A DNA stretch of 64,000 nt from NCBI GenBank assembly GCA_963783095.1, contig CAWAMR010000021.1, forward strand, positions 1 to 64,000. Direction: 5' to 3'. The DNA is from CAWAMR01 sp963783095. GTDB lineage: Bacteria; Planctomycetota; Planctomycetia; Gemmatales; Gemmataceae. Both the position numbers and the translations under genes were made by a program. Below, piece after piece: positions 9,101-17,508 of this stretch (its first letter is position 1; every line of letters starts with the position of its first letter). The notes under the pieces were generated by a model. It made no database searches, had not been told where the DNA came from, and saw nothing but the letters and a program-made list of their open reading frames with translations.

Positions 9101-9814
9101 ATGCTCGTTCCTCTGCCACCCATCGTTTCCATCCGCGATTTCTATGCTTTCGAGCAGCATGTCCGCACTTGCCGAAAACATCGTGGATTGGAAGTTCCGA
9201 CACAATGGTATGAGGTGCCGGCCTTCTATTTCTCGAATCCCGTTTGCGTCATTGGCAATGATGATCCCGTCGCCGCCCCTCAGGGAAGTTCCGCGCTCGA
9301 CTACGAACTGGAACTGGCCTGCGTCATCGGGAAATCCGCGAGCAATCTGGTGCCCGATGATTCCGCAATGGAATGCGTCGCCGGCTTCACCATCATGAAC
9401 GATTGGAGCGCCCGCGATCTGCAACGAGCTGAGATGGCCATTGGCCTGGGGCCAAGCAAAAGCAAAGATTTTGCAACGTCATTAGGTCCGCAACTGTTGA
9501 CTTTTGAGGAACTTCACGGTTTTTACGATAAGGGCCGGCTTTATCTGGAAATGACTGCGGCGATCAACGGCAAGATATTCACGCGCGGCAACTCGGGCAG
9601 CATGTATTGGACCTGGCCGCAACTGTTAGCTCACGCGAGCCGGGATACGGAACTTCAGCCCGGAGATGTGCTTGGTTCAGGAACCGTAGGAGGCGGATGT
9701 ATCCTCGAACTTACGCCGGAAGTCACGGGCGGATGGTTGAAGCCGGGTGACGTTGTTGAATTGACGGCGGAGCGCATCGGTACATTGCGGAACCATGTGA
9801 TTGCGCGATCTTGA
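9101..9814 (+). CDS. Fumarylacetoacetate hydrolase family protein
   Basis: About 237 aa. Landmarks of the FAH catalytic domain are DYELELACVIGK (metal-binding Glu residues), FTIMNDWSARDLQ and GLGPSKSKDFATSLGP, then a C-terminal GSGTVGGGCILEL. It lacks the N-terminal SH3-like domain of the eukaryotic enzyme, as many bacterial members do. Lying between hpd and homogentisate dioxygenase, it probably cleaves fumarylacetoacetate or maleylacetoacetate to fumarate/maleate and acetoacetate, the last step of tyrosine degradation. No separate maleylacetoacetate isomerase gene is seen in the window. Confidence 0.9.
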   Translation: MLVPLPPIVSIRDFYAFEQHVRTCRKHRGLEVPTQWYEVPAFYFSNPVCVIGNDDPVAAPQGSSALDYELELACVIGKSASNLVPDDSAMECVAGFTIMNDWSARDLQRAEMAIGLGPSKSKDFATSLGPQLLTFEELHGFYDKGRLYLEMTAAINGKIFTRGNSGSMYWTWPQLLAHASRDTELQPGDVLGSGTVGGGCILELTPEVTGGWLKPGDVVELTAERIGTLRNHVIARS

Positions 9815-9829
9815 GCGGAGATGACGGCC

Positions 9830-10048
9830 ATGGAATATATCGATTTCTTGACGCCGCTACAGTCGACGCATCCCGATCTGTTTTCCAAGATCGAGCACTT
9901 CACTTCGCTGGAACATATTCTGGATTGGCTCCCGCGTGAGGGGATCAGTCTTGCCGCATTGGAAATGGTTACTCAGGATGAGTATTGCCACGATCTGTTC
10001 TTTCCGCTGCCCGATTCATCGGAATGGCTTGTTTTTGGTATGACCTGA
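9830..10048 (+). CDS. Small hypothetical protein, 72 aa
   Basis: It starts MEYIDFLTPLQS. The ATG at 9830 is preferred to 9821 because GGAG lies nine bases before it. The protein is acidic and soluble, with no recognised domain. It stops with TGA at 10046, but the same frame then remains open for another 53 codons to 10208, reading plausible protein (EADELLQWRLEHDWQ). The gene may therefore be longer with a nonsense change or sequencing error, or the extension may be the shadow of an old reading frame. It lies between two homogentisate pathway genes. Confidence 0.55.
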   Translation: MEYIDFLTPLQSTHPDLFSKIEHFTSLEHILDWLPREGISLAALEMVTQDEYCHDLFFPLPDSSEWLVFGMT

Positions 10049-10253
10049 TTTGGATCGCTGACGGCGGTCGCCGTTTGGCCCGATCGACCCGAGGCAGATG
10101 AACTGTTACAGTGGCGCTTGGAACATGACTGGCAGCCGACCTATTCGCTTCTCAAGGAAGGAAAACGGATTCTTGGTCATGCGGCTTGCAGTGTGAAATC
10201 GCCAGGTTAGAATCTTTCTTCGAATCATTTGAGTGTCGTGCGCAAAGCTAATT

Positions 10254-10338
10254 GTAGGGCGGGTCGAGGCTTTGCGAGGCCCGCCTTGGACGACATCGCG
10301 GCTCACGGCGGGCCTCGCAAAGCCTCGACCCGCCCTAC
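10254..10338. repeat. Perfect 32-bp inverted repeat
   Basis: The arms 10254-10285 and 10307-10338 are exact reverse complements (outer sequence GTAGGGCGGGTCGAGGCTTT), with a 21-base spacer. It lies just before homogentisate dioxygenase, so a transcript from upstream would carry a very stable hairpin. There is no T-tract, so it is not a typical intrinsic terminator. It may be a REP-like or MITE-like element. Confidence 0.85.
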
Positions 10339-10380
10339 CAACAGATGGTTGCGGCGACAGCCCGCGTTAGGATCAACGAC

Positions 10381-11592
10381 ATGCCTAACTATCGACAACT
10401 CGGATCGATTCCCGTAAAGCGCCACACTGCTCATCGCACTTCTCCAGGCTACAAGAACGAAGGTATCTATTACGAAGAAGTCGTCACAACCATGGGCTTT
10501 AGCCGGGCCTATAGCATCGTCTATCATCTTCGACCTCCAACCCGGGTACGTCGAGTCGAAAGTGCGGGCACCTGGAATCCTGAACCGGCAGCGCAGGACA
10601 CGCTGCGGCACGTACATATCAGGTCCGGCACGATGCCCTGGATGGGGGATATAATCCACGGTCGAACGCCGATTTTCTTCAATGCAGATGTGATTTTGCA
10701 TCGGTGTCGTCCCTCAAAACCGCAAGAAGAACTATATCGGAATGCCACTGCCGATGAGATTATTTTCGTTCAGCACGGACAGGGTACGTTGCAGACCATG
10801 TTCGGCGTGCTCCCTTTCCGGCCCTATGACTACATCGTGATCCCCCGCACCACTACGTATCGCATCGACTTCGATTCATCGATCCCGCCCGATCTGCTCA
10901 TTATCGAAGCGGCCAGTCATGTTGGCTTCCCGCCGCGATACCTCAATCCCGATGGTCAATTTCGGCTCGGTGCACCTTTTTGCGAACGCGACTTACATGG
11001 ACCCGCCAAAACTCTTATTGTGGATGAAGAGCGCGATACCAGTATCCTGGTCAAAGATGGAAATCGCTTCACTCGCTATGTAATGGCCCATCACCCCTTC
11101 GATGTGGTAGGCTGGGATGGAATGGTCTATCCGTTTACGTTCAACGCCGACGATTTTGAGCCGATCACCGGGACGGTCCATCAACCGCCGCCGATTCATC
11201 AAACTTTTGAAACTTCCGGTTTCGTCATCTGCACGTTTGCGCCCCGAATGTTGGATACGCACCCCGATGCCATCAAGGTTCCGTATGCTCACTCGAATGT
11301 GGAATCGGATGAAGTGCTATATTATGTTCGCGGCACCTTCAGTAGCCGACATGGTATGGCGGAAAGCTCTTTCACGCTCCATCCACGCGGGATTCCTCAC
11401 GGTCCGCATCCCGGCACGATCGTCGCGAGCCGATCGATGACCCATACCGATGAACTGGCAGTGATGATCGATACGTTTCGCCCGTTGAATGTCACTCGGC
11501 AAGCGATGGAGATGGATGATCCCAATTATCCGATGAGTTGGTTGGATTCCAAATCAACCACGGAAAACACGGAAAACACGGAAAAACATTGA
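10381..11592 (+). CDS. hmgA: Homogentisate 1,2-dioxygenase
   Basis: About 403 aa. The enzyme opens the ring of homogentisate to maleylacetoacetate with Fe(II) and O2. Cupin-fold landmarks include PWMGDIIHGRTP, DEIIFVQHGQGTL and the iron-site region: HSNVESDEVLYYV (His and Glu ligands) and HPRGIPHGPHPG (second His). The start at 10381 (MPNYRQLGSIPV) matches where the family begins. The last residues (SKSTTENTENTEKH) are encoded by the first unit of the adjacent CACGGAAAA repeat, so the native C-terminus has been replaced or extended by the repeat. Active-site residues lie well before it. Confidence 0.93.
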   Translation: MPNYRQLGSIPVKRHTAHRTSPGYKNEGIYYEEVVTTMGFSRAYSIVYHLRPPTRVRRVESAGTWNPEPAAQDTLRHVHIRSGTMPWMGDIIHGRTPIFFNADVILHRCRPSKPQEELYRNATADEIIFVQHGQGTLQTMFGVLPFRPYDYIVIPRTTTYRIDFDSSIPPDLLIIEAASHVGFPPRYLNPDGQFRLGAPFCERDLHGPAKTLIVDEERDTSILVKDGNRFTRYVMAHHPFDVVGWDGMVYPFTFNADDFEPITGTVHQPPPIHQTFETSGFVICTFAPRMLDTHPDAIKVPYAHSNVESDEVLYYVRGTFSSRHGMAESSFTLHPRGIPHGPHPGTIVASRSMTHTDELAVMIDTFRPLNVTRQAMEMDDPNYPMSWLDSKSTTENTENTEKH

Positions 11593-11762
11593 ATGAATTC
11601 CTTCCGTGGTTAATAATCGATTCCAAATCAACCACGGAAAACACGGAAAAACATCTTAATGAATTTCTTCCGTGTTTTCCATGGTTAAATAATCGATCCT
11701 AAACACGGAAAAACATCTTAATGAATTTCTTCCGTGTTTTCCGTGTTTTCCGTGGTTAAATA
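11557..11762. repeat. Three tandem CCACGGAAAACACGG hairpin units
   Basis: Three units of about 60-65 bases begin near 11560, 11633 and 11700. Each has an (AACC)ACGGAAAACACGGAAA arm, a TGAATTTCTTCCG middle and a TTTTCCGTGGTTAAATAATCGAT tail, so each folds on itself. The first unit overlaps the 3' end of hmgA. The same TTTTCCGTGGTT ends bound the 300-bp element at 15711-16010. Confidence 0.85.
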
Positions 11763-11775
11763 ATCGATCGATCTT

Positions 11776-11787
11776 GGAGGAGTTCAT
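11776..11787 (+). promoter_or_regulatory. Strong Shine-Dalgarno before a TTG start
   Basis: GGAGGA six bases before TTG at 11788 fixes the initiation codon of the flavin reductase. No ATG lies at the position where family similarity begins. Confidence 0.7.
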
Positions 11788-12393
11788 TTGCAAATTGATG
11801 TTGCTTCCAGTTCCGTTGTGGATATTTATCACCTGCTAATCGGGGTGGTCACGCCCCGGCCCATCGCCTGGGTGACGTCGATCGACCTCGAAGGGCGGGT
11901 GAATCTCGCACCGTTTAGCTTCTTCAATGCCTTCGGAGCCAATCCGCCGGTCTTGGTTTTCTCGCCCACGCTCCGGCGCGATAGCAGCAAGAAGGATACT
12001 CTCCTCAATATCGAAGCCACCCGCGAATTCGTTGTCAATGCAGCGGTTGCTTCGCTGGCAGAACAGGTGAATCAGTCATCGAAGGAATTACCATTCGGCG
12101 AGAGTGAAGTAACTTACACCGGACTGCACACCATCCCGTCGCTCAAGATCAAGACACCCCGGCTCGGCGAATCGCCGGTAAACCTGGAATGTAAACTGCT
12201 TCAAATCGTGCCGATCGGCAACGGCCCCATCTCGGCGAATCTCATCATCGGAGAAATCGTGATGATGCACATTGCCGATGAAGTGTTGGACGAGAAGGGG
12301 AAGGTCGATCCACGGAAACTGGAAACCGTTGCCCGACTGGGCGGTGACTTCTGGTGTCGGACAACGGATCTGTTTGAGATGACGCGGCCTTGA
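11788..12393 (+). CDS. Flavin reductase family protein (FMN-binding split barrel)
   Basis: About 201 aa with a TTG start set by GGAGGA. The N-terminal segment YHLLIGVVTPRPIAWVTS followed by NLAPFSFFNAFGANPP is the signature of the flavin reductase domain that binds FMN. Relatives reduce flavin for oxygenases, or bind FMN without a known partner. Its position directly after hmgA suggests a role in aromatic compound catabolism, but no flavin-dependent oxygenase is visible next to it. The C-terminus (RLGGDFWCRTTDLFEM) is typical of the family. Confidence 0.87.
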   Translation: MQIDVASSSVVDIYHLLIGVVTPRPIAWVTSIDLEGRVNLAPFSFFNAFGANPPVLVFSPTLRRDSSKKDTLLNIEATREFVVNAAVASLAEQVNQSSKELPFGESEVTYTGLHTIPSLKIKTPRLGESPVNLECKLLQIVPIGNGPISANLIIGEIVMMHIADEVLDEKGKVDPRKLETVARLGGDFWCRTTDLFEMTRP

Positions 12394-12518
12394 ACAATGC
12401 GAATCCGACACCTACTTGCGGCATGACTTCTATCGATCCATTCTCTTGCAGAAAGTCGGTCGGCCTCGGTCGAGAGAACCGACCCATGTTCTTCTGGAAC
12501 CTGCTGTTGCGGCATTCG

Positions 12519-14263
12519 CTATTTAAGAAGCTGAAGGAGGTTATTGCCTTTGAGTTTCTCGAGGAAAGGCCGGTAGTCGATGCTGGCACTAATCGTCAAC
12601 AGATCGCCGCTGCTGCCGACGTCGATCGATTCGATTGCTTCTTTGATCGCAGTCTTACCGGCTTCATCCAACTTGTTGCCGATGGCCGCATTGATAATCG
12701 TCGGTCCTCCCTTTTTCGCATCCGGCAATTGTTTGTTCGCGTCATCGGAACGCTTCGATGCTTCGTCGGAATCCTTACATTGCACAGTCACTTGAAGAGA
12801 GAGCTTGCTGCTCGTGATCTTAACGCCAAGTGCGATGCCCTTAGCGTCGGAAGGGAGCGAGCCCGCTCCGATTCCAGGGATTCCTCCGCCCATTTTCCCA
12901 AATCCGCCAAACCCCGAGTTATTCGCCTCCGTGGTTGCCACCCAGAAAGTGTTTTTTGCAACCTTCTTGGCGAGTTTGTTAAGGTCTTCCGAAATAGCAA
13001 TGTCGCTGCCTTCTTTCTCGATCAGCTTCTTTAGAGCGTCCTCGCTCATGGCTCCTACCAGGAGATCATCCGAAGGAAAGAAAAAAGCCCCAGTCGGCCC
13101 CTTGTAAAAGGTCTTATCCTTGTGCTTGTCTTCTTTTGCCTGCACGGCATCGGCGATCTTCTTTGGTTCGGGCTTATCCTTGAAACGCACAGTCAAAACT
13201 CCGCCTTGGCCATTCTTAGTGATGCCGACAAGAACTTTGGATATATTCTCGATCTTAAATCCGGCCTTGGTCAATACACCTGTTACTTCACCAGGTGCAT
13301 TTTTCAAGCCTGTTTGAACGAGATCCTTGACGGCATCGATATCCATTGCTTCTTCGACATTTCCGCCGATGAGCACGGCCGAATCGGAGGGCATGTAGGC
13401 CATCATTTCCTTGTCATAACCGCCACCGCTGAACAAATAGTACAACAAGAAGATCAAGCCGCCGCCCAGCAAGACGCCGGCGCTTATCAAAGCGATCATC
13501 TTGCCCTTGTTGCCCTTCTTCTGTTTTCCGCGGCGACGGGGGCGATCATCATCGTCATCGTCATCATCTCTGCCGCGCCGGCGGGAACGAGGTGCCTCAT
13601 CCTCGTCGTCATCTTTGCCGCGCCGACGCGAGCGGGGCGATTCGTTGTCCGCGTCGTCATCTTTGCCGCGCCGACGCGAGCGGGGGCCTCTTCGTTATCC
13701 TCATCATCCTTGCCGCGCCGACGCGAGCGCGGTGCCTCCTCATCTTCCTCTTTGGCCTTCGCCCGGCCCGACCTTGGTGATTCGTTCTCTTCATCGTCAT
13801 CTCTGCCGCGGCGTCGCGAACGAGGAGCTTCTTCCTCATCGTCTCGGCTGCGTCGTTTGCCGCGAGGAGACTCATCCTCGTCGTCTTCGGCCTTGCGACG
13901 CGAACGAGGGCGTTCGTTTTCCTCGTCATCCTCCGTGCGCTGACGCGAGCGCGGCGCTTCATCATCCTCATCATCGGCAGGGCGCTTCTTCGCTTCGACC
14001 TTGGTTTCCGGTTTCGCTGGGGCTGGAGCCGGCTTCTTCGCGGTGGTGGCAGCTGCAGGCGTTGACACGGCCGAGGCCGGCCGATTGCTTACGGTTGCAC
14101 TAACCGGCGATCCGTCGGCCGGTATTTCCTGCATATTGGTCGCATCGACAGTGAATGGGTTCTTGCATTTCGGACATTGCACCGTGCGCCCAAAAGGGAT
14201 CGCGGTTGGCGTTTTCAGTTTCGCCGAACAACTGGTATTGGGGCACGTCAGGGAAAACGGCAT
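12519..14263 (-). CDS. Zinc-ribbon membrane protein with acidic/Arg repeat linker, frameshifted
   Basis: Read as one protein of about 581 aa. Residues 1-40 form an MJ0042-type zinc ribbon (CPNTSCSAKL ... CPKCKNPF). A long low-complexity linker follows, made of repeats of the form EAPRSRRRGKDDED, then one membrane helix (IALISAGVLLGGGLIFLLYY) and a periplasmic domain of about 290 residues with GGYDKEMMAYMPSDSAVLIGGN. The frame is lost in the linker near 13682-13687, where a G/C homopolymer is one base shorter than needed; the span of 1745 bases is one short of a multiple of three. The C-terminal part also has its own ATG. Function is unknown; the layout suggests a membrane-anchored sensor or scaffold. 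Confidence 0.72.
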
Positions 14264-14402
14264 GACGGCAACCTTTCGTGGGGATGGACCGTGGGTTAGG
14301 GTGTTGCAAGGTAAAGAGTTATGCTACTTGTTCGAGGGGGGAGTTCGCAAGGGTTATTGAAGCAAGATTGTATGGTTCTTGGTCGGTTTGTACCATAACC
14401 CC

Positions 14403-15056
14403 ATGATCGTCACGATCGATGGCCCCGCAGGGTCGGGCAAAAGCACTGCTGCACGCGGGCTCGCTGCCCGTCTCGGTTTTGAATACCTCGATACCGGTGC
14501 GATGTTCCGCGCGGTGGCGCTGGCGCTATCTCGCGCAGAAATCCGTGCGACGGATGTCGAACGTATCAGCTCGCTTCTGGCCGTTCTACGACTGGAGATG
14601 CCTGCCGGTCAAATTCTGCTCAACGGCGAGGATGTGTCAACTGCCATCCGTTCCGTTTCCATGTCATCTGCTGCCAGCAAAGTCGCCGTCATTCCTCAGA
14701 TTCGCTTCTATTTGGCCGGCCAACAAAGGCTCGTTGCCCACGGGCGCAACATGGTTTGCGAGGGACGCGACCAGGGCACCGCGGTTTTCCCAGATGCACA
14801 ATGCAAATTCTTCTTGACGGCCAATCTCCAGACCCGTGCAGAACGGCGATTCCATGAGATGTTGATGCGCGGTGAGAAAGCTTCGCTCGCCGAGGTCCAG
14901 GCCGATCTTGCGGAACGGGATCTGCGCGATTCCTCCCGCGCGGTCGCTCCTTTAATCGCTGCCGACGATGCCATTCACCTGGATACGAGTCATCTGACGC
15001 CGGACCAGATCGTCGATCGAATGGAGGAGGAAGTGCGTCGATGTCGCCGTGGTTAG
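14403..15056 (+). CDS. cmk: Cytidylate kinase
   Basis: 217 aa. It phosphorylates CMP/dCMP with ATP. The P-loop is GPAGSGKST at residues 6-14, followed by YLDTGAMFRAVAL (nucleotide-binding region), CEGRDQGTAVFPDA and the lid-region Arg residues RAERRFHEM. The length is normal for the family. The start is the ATG directly before IVTIDGPAG. The 3' end overlaps the start of the acyltransferase gene by 16 bases, so the two are probably translationally coupled, a pairing seen in several bacterial phyla. Confidence 0.95.
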   Translation: MIVTIDGPAGSGKSTAARGLAARLGFEYLDTGAMFRAVALALSRAEIRATDVERISSLLAVLRLEMPAGQILLNGEDVSTAIRSVSMSSAASKVAVIPQIRFYLAGQQRLVAHGRNMVCEGRDQGTAVFPDAQCKFFLTANLQTRAERRFHEMLMRGEKASLAEVQADLAERDLRDSSRAVAPLIAADDAIHLDTSHLTPDQIVDRMEEEVRRCRRG

Positions 15057-15706
15057 CGCGTCGCTGGTACGATTGTGTATTCTGGTCGAGTTTTCTCGGC
15101 TTCACCTTCGGGCATAGTCTCCGAGTCATTGGTCGCCGGAATATGCCCGACACCGGCCCCGTCCTCGTGATTGCCAATCATCAATCGTTCTTCGATCCCG
15201 TTCTGGTTGGTCTGGCGTCCAGGCGCTATTTGTCTTATCTGGCCAGGGAGAGTCTTTTCAAGAATCGATTTTTCAGCGGGTTGATCCGGAGCCTGGATGC
15301 AGTGGCTATCGATAACAAGGGTCTCGGCAAGGAAGGATTGCAAGCCACGCTGGGCTGCCTCGATCGCGGCAAGGCCGTCCTGGTTTTTCCGGAGGGCGAA
15401 CGAACATCCGATGGGAGTATGGAGCCTTTTAAGCCTGGGATTTCACTGTTGATCAAACGAGTGAAAGCTCCTATTGTGCCCGTTGGAATCGCGGGCGCAT
15501 TTCACGCCTGGCCGCGCAAGCAAAAAACTCCCAGCCTGGCACCGTTGTTCTTGCCTGCCTGGGATGGGACGATCGCTATGTCGGTCGGGAAGCCAATCAA
15601 CCCTGAGTGCTTTGCCAAAATGCAGCGCGATGCGATCGTACAAAGTATGTTTGAGGCAGTGAAAAAGGAATGGGAGAAAGCAATTCAACTACGGCGGAAG
15701 TCCTGA
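15041..15706 (+). CDS. plsC: 1-acyl-sn-glycerol-3-phosphate acyltransferase
   Basis: 221 aa. It transfers an acyl chain to lysophosphatidate to form phosphatidic acid at the inner membrane. Motif I is NHQSFFDPV (the HX4D catalytic pair), motif III is FPEGERTSDG and motif IV includes APIVPVGIAG. The N-terminus is moderately hydrophobic (FWSSFLGFTFG), which fits membrane association. It overlaps cmk and is followed four bases later by the 300-bp miniature element. Confidence 0.92.
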   Translation: MSPWLARRWYDCVFWSSFLGFTFGHSLRVIGRRNMPDTGPVLVIANHQSFFDPVLVGLASRRYLSYLARESLFKNRFFSGLIRSLDAVAIDNKGLGKEGLQATLGCLDRGKAVLVFPEGERTSDGSMEPFKPGISLLIKRVKAPIVPVGIAGAFHAWPRKQKTPSLAPLFLPAWDGTIAMSVGKPINPECFAKMQRDAIVQSMFEAVKKEWEKAIQLRRKS

Positions 15707-15710
15707 ATGC

Positions 15711-16010
15711 AACCACGGAAAACACGGAAAACACGGAAAGAAGTGCAAGGCAATCGAAATCGATTTTTCGAGACTTCTCGCTGGACGCGACGCTCATATA
15801 GGTCCGGCGATCCCCGTGTTTTTTGCAAACGGGGCTACCCGGGAAGTCGCGGTACTTCATGCGGCCACGCCCTGGGTCGGCGCAGCCCGCGTTCTCGCGA
15901 ACGCGGCTACACCCCGGAAGCTGCTCGCCTGTAGCCGCGTTCGCGCAGAACGCGGGCTGCGTCACCTCAAGCAGTCGCGTCCAGCGAGAAGTCTCGATTT
16001 TTCCGTGGTT
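15711..16010. mobile_element. 300-bp miniature inverted-repeat element (MITE-like)
   Basis: Exactly 300 bases bounded by AACCACGGAAAA and TTTTCCGTGGTT. Inside lie a perfect 24-bp inverted pair (15768-15791 against 15974-15997, core GAGACTTCTCGCTGGACGCG) and a third nested pair around GCGTTCTCGCGAACGCGGCTAC. No coding potential is evident. The end sequences are shared with the tandem hairpins at 11557-11762. The structure is that of a non-autonomous element; no clear target duplication is visible. Confidence 0.75.
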
Positions 16011-16017
16011 TGAAATA

Positions 16018-16373
16018 TTAACCGGTCTCTTCCGGTGTGATGGACAAGGGATACTCCGCCAAACTCAAGCCCATCGTCGGGATTGCCTGCAATCGCCGCC
16101 AGCCTCGCGTTACTCGCAATTCTTCCTCGGCGACAAACGCAGGATCGAGGAATTGCTTGGAAAACGCACCCTGCAAACGATCGCTTCAAACGATGCATCG
16201 ACGATGAATTGTGCCAGCATCGGGTTACAGCGGATGTGCCGTTCGGGAAGTAAATGCAACTGTTCCAGCGCAACTTCCCCAAGAACATACCGCAAGTACA
16301 AATCCGAGTCGATGATCGCTTCGACATCTCGTTTGCAAACTTCACATGGATAGCCTTCATCACAACGAGCCAT
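16018..16373 (-). CDS. Hypothetical protein, about 118 aa, frameshifted
   Basis: It starts MARCDEGYPCEVCKRDVE, with a CxxC pair that could bind metal. The frame is lost near 16160-16170, after FEAIVC, and the neighbouring frame continues with GAFSKQFLDPAFVAEEEL and ends LSITPEETG. The 356-base span is one base short of a multiple of three, consistent with a single missing base. The family is not recognised, and the protein looks globular and acidic. It is divergent from the SDR gene at 16447. Confidence 0.55.
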
Positions 16374-16446
16374 GACTGCCTCCGGATGCGACATTCACCT
16401 TCATCTTTACTACAATCAATATCAGACTATCTTGGAGATCGAATTC

Positions 16447-17224
16447 ATGAGCGTCTTGGATAAATTTCGACTCGACGGACGTTGGGCCGTCATCACCGGC
16501 GGCAGCCGGGGGTTGGGGAAGTCGATGGCGACGGCTCTGGCCGAGGCCGGGGCCAACCTCGTGTTGATCGGCCGGGAGGCCGAGTCACTGCGAACCGCGC
16601 GAGGAGCTACTGTCTTTGGGAAGGAATATCCAGACCGTTGTCGGCGATGTTGGCATTCTCGAAGAGATTCCTCGAATTGCCAACGAAGCGATCTTCAAAG
16701 CCGGCCCCATCGACATCCTGATTAACAATGTCGGGGGCCGACGAATCAGCATCCCGACGGAAGACTTGCCCCTCACAGACTGGCAAAAGATCATCGATCT
16801 GAATTTGACCAGTGCCTTTCGTTGTTGTCAAGAGTTCGGCAAGGGGATGCTCGAACGAAAACGAGGCTCCATCATCAATATTACCTCGATTTCCGGGATC
16901 GTTGTCAACCGCGGCATCTTCGGTCGAACGTACGAGACATGCAAGGCTGCGCTCGGCGCATTTACGAAAACTCTTGCTGTCGATTGGGCGGCATCGAACA
17001 TTCGCGTCAATGCCATCGCTCCGGGTGGGTTCTTGACCGATCCGAATCGCAAATGGTTTACCGAAAAACCCACTTTGCGCGATACTTTCGAGAGCATGAT
17101 TCCAATGGGCCGGCTCGGCGAACCCGATGAGATTGGGCCGTTGGCATTATACCTGGCAAGCGATGCGTCCTCGTATATGACGGGTGCGACGTTGATTATT
17201 GACGGCGGCTACACACTGTGGTGA
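16447..17224 (+). CDS. SDR family oxidoreductase, frameshifted
   Basis: A short-chain dehydrogenase of about 258 aa. The cofactor motif TGGSRGLGKS is at residues 19-28, NNVGG near 95, a Ser-containing ITSISG segment, then YETCK as the YxxxK catalytic pair, and IAPGGFLTD after it. The frame changes near 16602, between SLRTA and ELLSLGRNIQ. The span is 778 bases, one too many, so a single extra base explains it. Classical members reduce keto groups or oxidise alcohols with NAD(P)(H); the substrate is unknown. Confidence 0.85.
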
Positions 17225-17320
17225 TGGGATCTCGATGGCGGGACGCCAGCGCCGTTAGCCCGACGCGCAAGTTATGATATTGCGCTTTTGGCGATAGTTG
17301 AATGCGTCCGAAAGGACGAT

Positions 17321-17394
17321 GGGAGCCCGAAGCGCAGCAAGGGACGAAGGTCCGGCGATGTAGCAGTTCCACCTTGCTTGCGCTGCGGGCTCCC
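17321..17394. repeat. Imperfect inverted repeat, GGGAGCCCG family
   Basis: The left arm GGGAGCCCGAAGCGCAGCAA and the right arm ending GCGCTGCGGGCTCCC pair with one mismatch and one bulge across about 30 bases. It occupies the 285-base gap between the SDR and der genes. Nothing else is recognised there. Confidence 0.6.
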
Positions 17395-17508
17395 AATACC
17401 TTCGGTATTCCGCGGGTTTTTCGCAGGTGCAACTTAAAAACGCGCAAGCGAGTGAGGAACCCGCATCCGGGTTCTCGATGGTCTTGAATATGAAACGGAG
17501 ATAGACAA

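Noticed and set aside
10046..10048. TGA read as selenocysteine
   Set aside because: No SECIS-like hairpin follows and the family is unknown, so an ordinary stop is simpler.
13570..13980. Repeated GCCGCGCCGACGCGAGCG units
   Set aside because: They encode the charged linker of the zinc-ribbon protein; spacing is by codons and not by unique spacers.
16447..17224. Programmed frameshifting in the SDR and other genes
   Set aside because: No slippery heptamer with a downstream structure, and shifts are at different positions in unrelated genes.
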